This document shows positions 1-4,990 of a stretch of 6,189 nucleotides of DNA, piece after piece. The position numbers were made by a program, and so were the translations under genes. Every line of letters starts with the position of its first letter. The stretch's first letter is position 1. Source of the stretch: DAOOPX01 sp964653045 (GTDB lineage: Bacteria > Patescibacteriota > Microgenomatia > UBA1400 > PJMF01); assembly GCA_964653045.1 (NCBI GenBank), contig CAZZBW010000032.1, positions 1 through 6,189 on the forward strand. Direction: 5' to 3'. Under the pieces are notes generated by a model that was given only the letters and a program-made list of their open reading frames with translations, was not told the origin of the DNA and ran no database searches.

Positions 1-339
1 GTGGGGTTTGGCCCGATCTGGTAGGCAAATTTCTAGAAAAATTTGCATATTACTACTGACCCAAGCTCCAGCATTAATTGCTTGGTTCAGCACGGGGTGA
101 TCTGGTTTTATACCTGGAGTGACCATCACTACTGTTTGATCGTTAATGGAAGTATTAAAGTTTTCGGATTGCACGAATCCGGTCTTTTGGTCGTGAAGCA
201 ACGTTGTTTTCCAGTTTGCGCCAAATTTTTCTAAAGGTAAGTCATCGACGAGAACAATAGGTAACTCCGCATCTCTTTCACGCCAGAACTGGTAGCTGGA
301 AAAACCTTCTCTGCCCAAACCTAGAATGATTAGTTGCAT
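1..339 (-). CDS. murD: MurD-type UDP-MurNAc-L-Ala:glutamate ligase, N-terminal part (cut by window edge)
   Basis: The 113 visible codons run from an ATG at 339 to the left edge without a stop, so only the N-terminal domain is present. Seen: a Rossmann-like start with GLGREG at residues 7-12, an acidic pair at the end of the second strand (DD, 32-33), and the Mur-ligase block TPGIKPDHP at 74-82, followed by an AGAWVSSNMQIF stretch that matches the 'ipvigdiELf' segment of MurD. The ATP-binding GTNGKT motif would lie beyond the edge. The family acts in the cytoplasm, adding glutamate to UDP-MurNAc-L-Ala. Because murL lies immediately upstream with a 27-bp gap, I infer this ligase uses L-Glu (the MurD2 role described in Xanthomonas) and not D-Glu. 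The visible domain cannot settle substrate choice. The start is supported by an extended -10 box seven bases upstream. There is no Shine-Dalgarno sequence. Confidence 0.85.
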   Translation of the reverse strand, partial: MQLIILGLGREGFSSYQFWRERDAELPIVLVDDLPLEKFGANWKTTLLHDQKTGFVQSENFNTSINDQTVVMVTPGIKPDHPVLNQAINAGAWVSSNMQIFLEICLPDRAKPH

Positions 340-346
340 CCAGACT

Positions 347-355
347 ATTGTAACA
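347..355 (-). promoter_or_regulatory. Extended -10 promoter of the murD-type gene
   Basis: On the minus strand this reads TGTTACAAT, a TGn extended -10 with hexamer TACAAT. It ends seven bases before the ATG at 339, so transcription would start at or within a base of the start codon. No good -35 is visible, as is usual for extended -10 promoters. It lies in the 27-bp gap after the murL stop, so the ligase may have its own promoter besides read-through from murL. Confidence 0.45.
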
Positions 356-366
356 GCAAGCTTGTT

Positions 367-1764
367 CTAAGCTTGGGATGATAACAGTTGAGTAAGTTCT
401 TCTGGGATAAAATGTGGGGTAATTTGCGCGGGGGGTTTCTGAATCGAGTTCAGAATGACACCCCCGCGCAAACTTTCTTCGAGCTTTTCTAACAACTTCG
501 ACAGTTTCAAATTCTTTTGTTGATACCACTCGATTGCTAAATTTAATGCCGCTTTTGACTCGGCATAAGTGCCGACACAATCAAATGGTTTGTTAGCCGT
601 TTGCCCAATTAAGTCTAGAGAGGTGGGCAACAATTCTATTTTTTCAAATAAGTTTTGGCCGAAAATTTTGGTCATCTTTTTCTCACCTAAAAACGGGAAC
701 AACACGATCCATGCAAACAAACACTTGGCGCACTCACCGCACCACGAGTTGGTTTTTTGGCCGCGGTTGCAACTGCGGAAAAGGGAAAAGTAGTTTTCTC
801 CCAGTTTGGCAAAAGCTCCCGCAATTTGTAGTTCGCTAAAAGGGCGGAGGAGAGAAAAGTAATTGACTGGCGCAATATTTTTTATATATTGACGGAAGTT
901 TCGTTCAAAGGCGTAGCTCTTAGAGTACTGATGGTTGATTGTCTGACCGTGAAACTGGACGTTACCCTCGTTGGCGCTTTGCTCGTTGGAGAGGACTAGG
1001 TGTTGGTAATTGTAGAGGTAAGCCACCAAACTGTTAACAAACGCGAGTAAAGCCGAGAACGGCGTGTGGCCGTTGAGATAACCCTGTTGGTTAAGGTCAA
1101 GTAACTGAGGATCTAACTGACGAGTGACGTTTACAAATGATAAACCGCTTTGTTTGATCACATCTAAACTAGCCTGGGTGGGGTTGAGTGAACTCGCCAG
1201 AAGCTGGATATCTGGGTTTTGTGACTGATAAAGTTTGAGTAATTCCAACGTGACGATCGAATCTTTGCCGCCGCCGATCGGAATTAAGTAGGCGTTGGGA
1301 TTTAAAGATTTTTTGTTCACTACCGTCGCGGCGGCGGCATATTTTTCATTTATTTCGCCTCCCACAATTTCTACAAACTTTTCTTGAGTAAAATCAATTT
1401 CGTTTAGATAAAAATACTCGCCCATGCCGCTAAGTAGTAACTCATGCCACCAGTGCACTTGTTCTTCGCTCAAGCTGCCAGCTTTGACCACAATTTTTGG
1501 ACTGGCAGCCAGTTTCCAGTAGCTCAAGCTCTCAACCATGCCAATGTTAAACACCAGCTGATCAATTATGGCTTGATCAAAATCATGTAGTTGCCATGCA
1601 TCCGGCAAAGGAATGCTGAACTTTGGTTTGAAAATAATGTCGGGTTCTAGTTCAAAAACCCACGAGCAGTGGAGCTCGCCACCGACAATTTGCCAGCTGC
1701 TCTGATGGTAAAAAAATTGTGGATGTTTTTGACGCAACACTATGTAAGGTTGATGTAAGGTCAC
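367..1764 (-). CDS. murL: MurL: UDP-MurNAc-L-alanyl-L-glutamate epimerase
   Basis: Cytoplasmic peptidoglycan-precursor enzyme. The family, characterised in Xanthomonas, converts the terminal L-Glu of UDP-MurNAc-L-Ala-L-Glu to D-Glu using ATP. Residues are counted from the GTG at 1764 (465 aa). Seen: a PP-loop-like IPIGGGKDS around 162-169; GHTPFSALLAF from 232; LSNEQSANEGNV from 258, then an NHQYSKSYAFE block; a cysteine cluster C332, C342, C345, C348 (WCGECAKC) that may bind metal; and a C-terminal PHFIPEELTQLL. The frame stays open up to a TTG at 1890 but has no ATG there. I prefer GTG 1764 because a perfect TATAAT lies six bases upstream and family-like sequence begins shortly after; GTG 1740 or TTG 1737 are alternatives. 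Oddity: residues 431-448 are encoded by a palindromic repeat. The gene is divergent from the toxin-antitoxin operon and just upstream of the murD-type gene. Confidence 0.9.
   Translation of the reverse strand: MTLHQPYIVLRQKHPQFFYHQSSWQIVGGELHCSWVFELEPDIIFKPKFSIPLPDAWQLHDFDQAIIDQLVFNIGMVESLSYWKLAASPKIVVKAGSLSEEQVHWWHELLLSGMGEYFYLNEIDFTQEKFVEIVGGEINEKYAAAATVVNKKSLNPNAYLIPIGGGKDSIVTLELLKLYQSQNPDIQLLASSLNPTQASLDVIKQSGLSFVNVTRQLDPQLLDLNQQGYLNGHTPFSALLAFVNSLVAYLYNYQHLVLSNEQSANEGNVQFHGQTINHQYSKSYAFERNFRQYIKNIAPVNYFSLLRPFSELQIAGAFAKLGENYFSLFRSCNRGQKTNSWCGECAKCLFAWIVLFPFLGEKKMTKIFGQNLFEKIELLPTSLDLIGQTANKPFDCVGTYAESKAALNLAIEWYQQKNLKLSKLLEKLEESLRGGVILNSIQKPPAQITPHFIPEELTQLLSSQA
423..472. repeat. Palindromic repeat element inserted in frame in the 3' end of murL
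   Basis: The outer arms TTTGCGCGGGGG (423-434) and CCCCCGCGCAAA (461-472) are perfect 12-bp complements. Inside them TTCTGAA (437-443) pairs with TTCAGAA (449-455) around a five-base loop. The core, read on the minus strand as TGTCATTCTGAACTCGATTC, matches from memory the dispersed palindromic repeats often mistranslated as 'CHSELDSE' or 'VILNSIQ' in bacterial genomes. In murL it reads as residues GGVILNSIQKPP without breaking the frame, between a lysine/glutamate-rich helix and the conserved-looking C-terminus. The structure is seen directly; that it is a mobile or dispersed repeat is inference. Confidence 0.75.
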
Positions 1765-1770
1765 GGGAAT

Positions 1771-1776
1771 ATTATA
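1771..1776 (-). promoter_or_regulatory. -10 box of murL (TATAAT), likely leaderless start
   Basis: The minus strand carries a perfect TATAAT that ends six bases before the in-frame GTG at 1764. A start site at the usual distance would fall on the GTG itself. No convincing -35 is seen 16-18 bases upstream (CAAATT or TCAAAT), so other contacts or weak promoter strength must be assumed. This box is the main reason for choosing the GTG start. Confidence 0.5.
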
Positions 1777-1851
1777 CCGTGAAACATCATATGAATTTGA
1801 ATAATTTTCAAACCAGTTTGCGCCAAAGCTGCTACCAGCCAACGTTTTCTC

Positions 1852-1879
1852 TTGACAATATTGAAATATATAGCATAAT
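1852..1879 (+). promoter_or_regulatory. Promoter of the toxin-antitoxin operon, with possible tandem operator
   Basis: A perfect -35 TTGACA (1852-1857) is followed after 16 bases by CATAAT (1874-1879). The predicted start falls about three or four bases before the antitoxin ATG at 1890, so the leader is almost absent and has no Shine-Dalgarno sequence. The heptamer GCATAAT occurs twice in tandem (1873-1886), overlapping the -10. Ribbon-helix-helix antitoxins commonly repress their own promoter through short tandem or inverted repeats, so this is a candidate operator. Confidence 0.6.
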
Positions 1880-1889
1880 GCATAATGCA

Positions 1890-2120
1890 ATGAAAAAAAC
1901 CCAAGTGTATTTATATCAAGATCAAATAGCGCGATTAAAGCATTTAGCTCTGATAGAGCAAACTTCTTATGCTGAGTTGGTTAGAAAAGCTGTTAGTGAG
2001 TATTTGAAAACTAATCAGAATCGCAAAACCGAGCGTTTAAATTGGGTTGAAACTTCTCAAAAATTAGCCGTACCCATGGGCGGAATCAGCCAACGAATAG
2101 ATGAGGAGCTTTATCAATGA
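1890..2120 (+). CDS. Ribbon-helix-helix (CopG/Arc-type) antitoxin
   Basis: A 76-aa protein. Residues 2-8 (KKTQVYL) form the expected beta ribbon; residues 10-22 and 27-40 (SYAELVRKAVSEYLK) are the two helices of a ribbon-helix-helix DNA-binding fold. The C-terminal half, rich in charged and polar residues, would wrap and neutralise the toxin. The protein is expected to bind the adjacent PIN toxin and repress the shared promoter. The stop overlaps the toxin ATG in an ATGA junction, the usual antitoxin-first layout. I chose ATG 1890 because MKKTQVYL starts the ribbon and because the promoter reaches almost to it. An ATG at 1878 would add four residues but overlaps the -10, and longer upstream extension runs into the murL side. 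The family is clear from the fold pattern; the exact VapB subfamily is not. Confidence 0.8.
   Translation: MKKTQVYLYQDQIARLKHLALIEQTSYAELVRKAVSEYLKTNQNRKTERLNWVETSQKLAVPMGGISQRIDEELYQ
2103..2108 (+). promoter_or_regulatory. Shine-Dalgarno sequence of the toxin gene
   Basis: GAGGAG lies eight bases before the toxin ATG at 2117, inside the antitoxin coding sequence. It is the one clear ribosome binding site in the window. It supports the toxin start and allows translation coupled to the antitoxin. Confidence 0.65.
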
Positions 2121-2527
2121 AAAACGTGTTAGTTGATTCAAACGTTTTGATTGCGATTTACGATATTAACGACTCTTTACGACATCGTGCTGTTGATGAT
2201 TTATCTCGATTTGAACAAAACAAAGTAAATATATGGATAACCGAACATATTTTGTCTGAAGTATTAACAATATTAAGCAATCGCGGGTTAAAACAACAGA
2301 TTGAGGATATTATTAATAAGATTGAAAATGCCCAGTTGCATATTTATTATCCAGATAATGCCCAAACAGCTTGGAAGATTAACAAAAAAGTGGCGCAAAA
2401 GTTGGTGTTACAACAAAAAACCCATGCCAGCTACACGGACCTACATCAACTAGTTTTAGTCGAGGATGGCTTTCTGACTGATTCAGCTAATCACTCATAC
2501 GATCATCACCTCAACCATGCTGATTGA
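2117..2527 (+). CDS. PIN-domain toxin (VapC-like ribonuclease)
   Basis: A 136-aa single PIN domain. Seen: the first acidic residue in VDSNVLIA (D7), a second in the helix ILSEVLTI (E48), a third in SYTDLHQLV (D108), and a C-terminal GFLTDSANHSYD block with D122 or D129 as candidate fourth acid. In the family these residues hold a divalent metal for RNA cleavage, often of tRNA or rRNA, which halts translation when the antitoxin is lost. The gene starts inside the antitoxin stop (ATGA overlap) with a good Shine-Dalgarno sequence. Its 3' end overlaps tatD by 11 bases, and the final residues (DHHLNHAD) look like a loose tail read out of that overlap. The pair is visibly more AT-rich than tatD, consistent with separate acquisition. 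The RNA target cannot be read from the sequence. Confidence 0.8.
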   Translation: MKNVLVDSNVLIAIYDINDSLRHRAVDDLSRFEQNKVNIWITEHILSEVLTILSNRGLKQQIEDIINKIENAQLHIYYPDNAQTAWKINKKVAQKLVLQQKTHASYTDLHQLVLVEDGFLTDSANHSYDHHLNHAD

Positions 2528-3425
2528 CACCCATTGCCACTTGAATTTCAAAGTTTTTAAATCTCGGGTGGATGTGGTGCTGGAACGAGCACGAGAAGCG
2601 GGAGTGGAGCAGGTAGTGGTAGTGGGGGCGGATCTAAAGAGTTCACGGCAAGGAGTAAAGTTGGCCGCGAGTTACGATGGTGTGTGGGCGAGTGTGGGAG
2701 TTCATCCTCATCATGTTTTAGCGTATTTGGAGAAAGCGCGGGGGCAAATCAAAATGACTGGGGAAAGTTTGAGTGAAGTGTTGGAGTTGGTACTGGATCA
2801 AGTCGAGGAAGAGTTGGTAGCATTGGTAAACACCGACAAAGTAGTAGCGATGGGGGAGGTGGGGCTGGATTTGTATGAATACCAGCAATCACAATACGGG
2901 CAAGTGAATGAAGGAGAAAGCGAGATTTATTTATTTTGGCAAAAGGCGTTTTTGCGGCGGCAAGTTCAGCTTGCCGCCGCCCATGGCAAGGCCGTGATTC
3001 TGCACAACCGCCAGACAGTTGATCAGTTACTGGAATTTATTGCTGATCACACAGAATTAGTGTTACCGCAAAAAATGGTACTGCACTGTTGCGAACCAGA
3101 TGTACGTTTGCTTGAATTTGCGCAAAATAACCAGCTGTTTATTGGTGTGGATGGCGATGTCACTTATGACATCGCCAAACAAGAGTTTATTCGCCAAGTG
3201 CCTTTATCTATGCTGGTTTTGGAAACTGATTCGCCGTACATGACACCAGAACCCGATCGGACGCTGTATAAAGAGAAGAAAGAGCAACTAAAATATTTTG
3301 AGCGCGTCTGCGAGCCGCGCCATGTGGCGGTGGTGGCGGAGTTTGTTGCCCAGCTGAAAAACGTTGCCCTAGCCGAGGTTGCCCGCACCACCACCGCCAA
3401 CGCCAAAATACTATTTTCCAGCTAA
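2517..3425 (+). CDS. tatD: TatD-family metal-dependent hydrolase / DNase
   Basis: A 302-aa TIM-barrel amidohydrolase-type protein; family members act as 3'-5' DNases, some with roles in DNA repair or turnover. Metal ligands and motifs seen: DTHCH (H6, H8), SVGVHPHH (59-66), MGEVGLD (E114), ILHNR (H163), LHCCEPD (H190) and LETDSPYMTPEP (D238). It is longer than the usual ~260 residues because of an insertion of roughly 20-30 residues between the GVHPHH and GEVGLD blocks (about 70-107). The start is fixed by the HxH motif at the very N-terminus. The ATG lies 11 bases inside the toxin gene with no Shine-Dalgarno sequence, so translation probably depends on ribosomes finishing the toxin frame. 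The coding strand is strongly G-rich compared with the toxin-antitoxin genes, which suggests tatD is native and the pair arrived next to it. Its cellular substrate is unknown. Confidence 0.93.
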   Translation: MLIDTHCHLNFKVFKSRVDVVLERAREAGVEQVVVVGADLKSSRQGVKLAASYDGVWASVGVHPHHVLAYLEKARGQIKMTGESLSEVLELVLDQVEEELVALVNTDKVVAMGEVGLDLYEYQQSQYGQVNEGESEIYLFWQKAFLRRQVQLAAAHGKAVILHNRQTVDQLLEFIADHTELVLPQKMVLHCCEPDVRLLEFAQNNQLFIGVDGDVTYDIAKQEFIRQVPLSMLVLETDSPYMTPEPDRTLYKEKKEQLKYFERVCEPRHVAVVAEFVAQLKNVALAEVARTTTANAKILFSS

Positions 3426-3647
3426 AAGCTGTCACGCTGAGAACTGTCACCCAGAGCACAGTCAAAGCATGAGGAAGTGGGGGTGAGGTATGTATTCAAA
3501 AATAGTTTTTAAAACTCATTTTTCAAATCGGTAGATTACTGAAAAAATGATTCTGATTGTGGATAATTACTGATTGACTCCATTTAAGACTTAAGCGAGC
3601 TCAAAAATACACTCCTGAGAACATTTTCTTAATATCCCACCCGCCAC
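3426..3647. other. Intergenic spacer with degraded repeat remnants
   Basis: No gene is supported here. The first part (about 3429-3488) holds two partial copies of a motif, TGTCACGCTGAGA and then TGTCACCCAGAGCACAGTCA. These resemble the common 'TGTCATCCTGAGC...CAGTCGAAGG' dispersed repeat of many bacterial genomes and look decayed. A small 5-bp hairpin overlaps the tatD stop (3419-3431) but has no following T tract. AGTTTT-T-AAAACT at 3504-3516 is a weak symmetry in AT-rich DNA. The remainder shows nothing I can name. Confidence 0.4.
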
Positions 3648-3669
3648 TTGTAGCAAAATTTTGCTACAA
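3648..3669. promoter_or_regulatory. Perfect 22-bp palindrome, likely operator of the downstream regulator
   Basis: TTGTAGCAAAA (3648-3658) is followed directly by its exact reverse complement (3659-3669), so the site is a perfect two-fold symmetric palindrome. It ends eight bases before the start codon of the winged-helix regulator and overlaps the probable -10, TACAAT (3665-3670). A dimeric repressor bound here would block its own promoter. The symmetry is seen directly; autoregulation is inference. Confidence 0.7.
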
Positions 3670-3670
3670 T
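3665..3670 (+). promoter_or_regulatory. -10 box of the TrmB-like regulator gene
   Basis: TACAAT ends seven bases before the ATG at 3678, the same close spacing as at several other genes in this window. The -35 position (3642-3647, CGCCAC) does not match consensus. The palindromic operator fills the spacer and covers this hexamer. Confidence 0.4.
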
Positions 3671-3677
3671 ACATTAT

Positions 3678-4022
3678 ATGAAGATACAAGAACTAGTCTT
3701 ACAACTTAAAATTATGGGACTAAAGAAGCGCGAAATAAATATTTATTTACTTCTGCTACAAAATAATTTTTTGTCAGCCGCACAACTGGCGGACAAGCTC
3801 TCCGTTGTTTCACAGACCGTTTATCGACCTCTGCACAATCTGGAAAATTATGGTTTGATTTGTAGATCAAAACAAAACAATTTTCTATTTCAGGCAATAA
3901 AGCCTGAGTTAGGCTTAAATAACTTGATTGGTCGAAAAGTGAATAAATTAACACGAGTCAAAGATATTTTACTGCCAGTGTTGAACAGTTTTTATTTAGA
4001 AAAATTATTTGATGCAGTTTAA
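3678..4022 (+). CDS. Short TrmB-like winged helix-turn-helix transcriptional regulator
   Basis: A 114-aa protein. Residues 5-61 fit the TrmB-family winged helix: LKIMGLKKREINIYLLLL (helix 1, with the typical 'GL..rE..iY..LL' pattern), SAAQLADKLSVVSQTVYRPLHNLENYGLI (helix-turn-helix with the 'vYr.L..Le..Gl' recognition segment, about 33-61), then a wing around 62-74. After it comes only a helical tail (about 76-110), probably for dimerisation. The sugar-binding domain of full-length TrmB proteins is absent, so any effector is unknown. A perfect palindrome lies just upstream, implying autoregulation. Its TAA stop directly abuts the stop of the convergent 299-aa gene. No Shine-Dalgarno sequence precedes the ATG. 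It may control itself and perhaps the two minus-strand genes, but I see no second good operator there. Confidence 0.75.
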   Translation: MKIQELVLQLKIMGLKKREINIYLLLLQNNFLSAAQLADKLSVVSQTVYRPLHNLENYGLICRSKQNNFLFQAIKPELGLNNLIGRKVNKLTRVKDILLPVLNSFYLEKLFDAV

Positions 4023-4922
4023 TTATTGAGAAACTTCAATACCCATATCAAATTTTATATTTCCGTCAGGTTGAAAAACTGCTGAATCAATTATCAACCT
4101 ATACATTTTTTCTGCGTTTATAGTAGTACCATCCAATGCGATCCAGTGTCCAGAAAATTCATTTTCTTGAGACGAATAATGAAATGTATCGGCTAAAATA
4201 GGAATTTGAAGTAGAGTCCCAGTCATACGATCTTGACTATCGGCACTATATGTGTTCTCATCTGCATTTTCCATGGGAACAGGCTGAAAACTCAGTGCGT
4301 TGGCAATAAAATCGTTATCAAATCCCATTAACCGGAGATAAGCTGCGAAATAAATACGAGTTGTAATGTGGTCGTTGAAAGGTACTGGTAATCCGCTGTC
4401 ATGTCTGATTCCTGATTCTTGTGAAGGAACCAGAGGGTAGGGGCAATTAAGACTGATTCTGACTTCAGCATCATCATCTGTTAATGTAGTTATTCCGTTC
4501 ATTTGATGAAAGCATTTGGGTTTATTTGGAAAATTGAGTATTTTATGCTGTTTGACTGATTGAGCGCGATCAGTTACATCTCTATTTCTCAATGGTAACT
4601 GTCTTGATCTATTGGGTTCCGTATCAGTAAAGCTGTTACTTGAATATGAAACTAAATAATCGATTTCGTAAGGAACTTGTAAAACAGCGTCCTTGAAAGT
4701 ACTTTCGTCTGGACAAGGCATACCAAACAATAGTGGGATAAACACGACCCCCCCCGTGTTAAGAACCTTGTCTTTGGCTGTCACCACTTGTTCTTGAAAA
4801 TTTTCTTGATTAAAAGTCCAGCCCTCCTGCCGTAGCAATTGCTCTACAGATACGCTTGATAATTCATCAGGATTTTCCTGACCACTTTGTCTAGCTTTGT
4901 CGTAAAGAGCAATTGTGCCCAT
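4023..4922 (-). CDS. Unrecognised 299-aa protein, convergent with the TrmB-like regulator
   Basis: I do not recognise a family. The product looks soluble: no signal peptide, no long hydrophobic segment, many D, N, S, T and Q residues. Noticeable segments: a helical amphipathic N-terminus (about 1-50), a hydrophobic strand TGGVVFIPLLFGMPCPDE (56-73), a cysteine/histidine patch PKCFHQMNG (135-143) with SLNCPYPL (157-164), NDHITTRIYFAAYLRLMGFDNDFI (183-206), a second strand-like LLQIPIL (237-243), and SGHWIALDG (257-265). Cysteines are few (C70, C137, C160). An eight-G run encodes part of TGGVV. The gene lies 68 bases downstream of the ATPase gene on the same strand with its own possible promoter, and its TAA stop touches that of the regulator. 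A partner role with the ATPase is possible but unproven. The long uninterrupted frame and a plausible promoter support a real gene. Confidence 0.65.
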   Translation of the reverse strand: MGTIALYDKARQSGQENPDELSSVSVEQLLRQEGWTFNQENFQEQVVTAKDKVLNTGGVVFIPLLFGMPCPDESTFKDAVLQVPYEIDYLVSYSSNSFTDTEPNRSRQLPLRNRDVTDRAQSVKQHKILNFPNKPKCFHQMNGITTLTDDDAEVRISLNCPYPLVPSQESGIRHDSGLPVPFNDHITTRIYFAAYLRLMGFDNDFIANALSFQPVPMENADENTYSADSQDRMTGTLLQIPILADTFHYSSQENEFSGHWIALDGTTINAEKMYRLIIDSAVFQPDGNIKFDMGIEVSQ

Positions 4923-4931
4923 ATGGATTTA

Positions 4932-4961
4932 ACAATAACAGTTTGACTAGGTACTTATCAA
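4932..4961 (-). promoter_or_regulatory. Possible promoter of the 299-aa gene
   Basis: On the minus strand TTGATA (4961-4956) is followed after 18 bases by TATTGT (4937-4932), which ends nine bases before the ATG at 4922. The predicted leader is only two or three bases. The -10 matches consensus poorly, so read-through from the ATPase promoter remains an alternative. Confidence 0.35.
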
Positions 4962-4990
4962 GTATCAATAATTAATTTGGTTTAAATTGG

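Noticed and set aside
43..234. 63-aa plus-strand open frame
   Set aside because: It lies antisense to the murD-type gene, has no family resemblance and no ribosome binding site.
278..580. 100-aa minus-strand open frame containing CHSELDSETP
   Set aside because: It is out of frame with murL and is read through the palindromic repeat; that peptide is the usual spurious translation of this repeat type.
569..875. Two short frames (569-793 plus, 687-875 minus) inside murL
   Set aside because: Both are shadows of the well-supported murL frame with no independent signal.
1719..1889. N-terminal extension of the antitoxin frame back to an ATG at 1719
   Set aside because: It would run through the murL 5' end and the TTGACA promoter. 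The ribbon-helix-helix fold begins at MKKTQVYL.
3419..3431. Small hairpin at the tatD stop as an intrinsic terminator
   Set aside because: Only a 5-bp stem with a 3-base loop and no T tract after it.
3164..3465. Two minus-strand frames opposite the tatD 3' end
   Set aside because: They are low-complexity (Ser/Ala- and Pro/Arg/Trp-rich) shadows of a G-rich coding strand.
3712..3954. 80-aa minus-strand frame opposite the regulator
   Set aside because: Antisense shadow of the winged-helix gene, without start signals.
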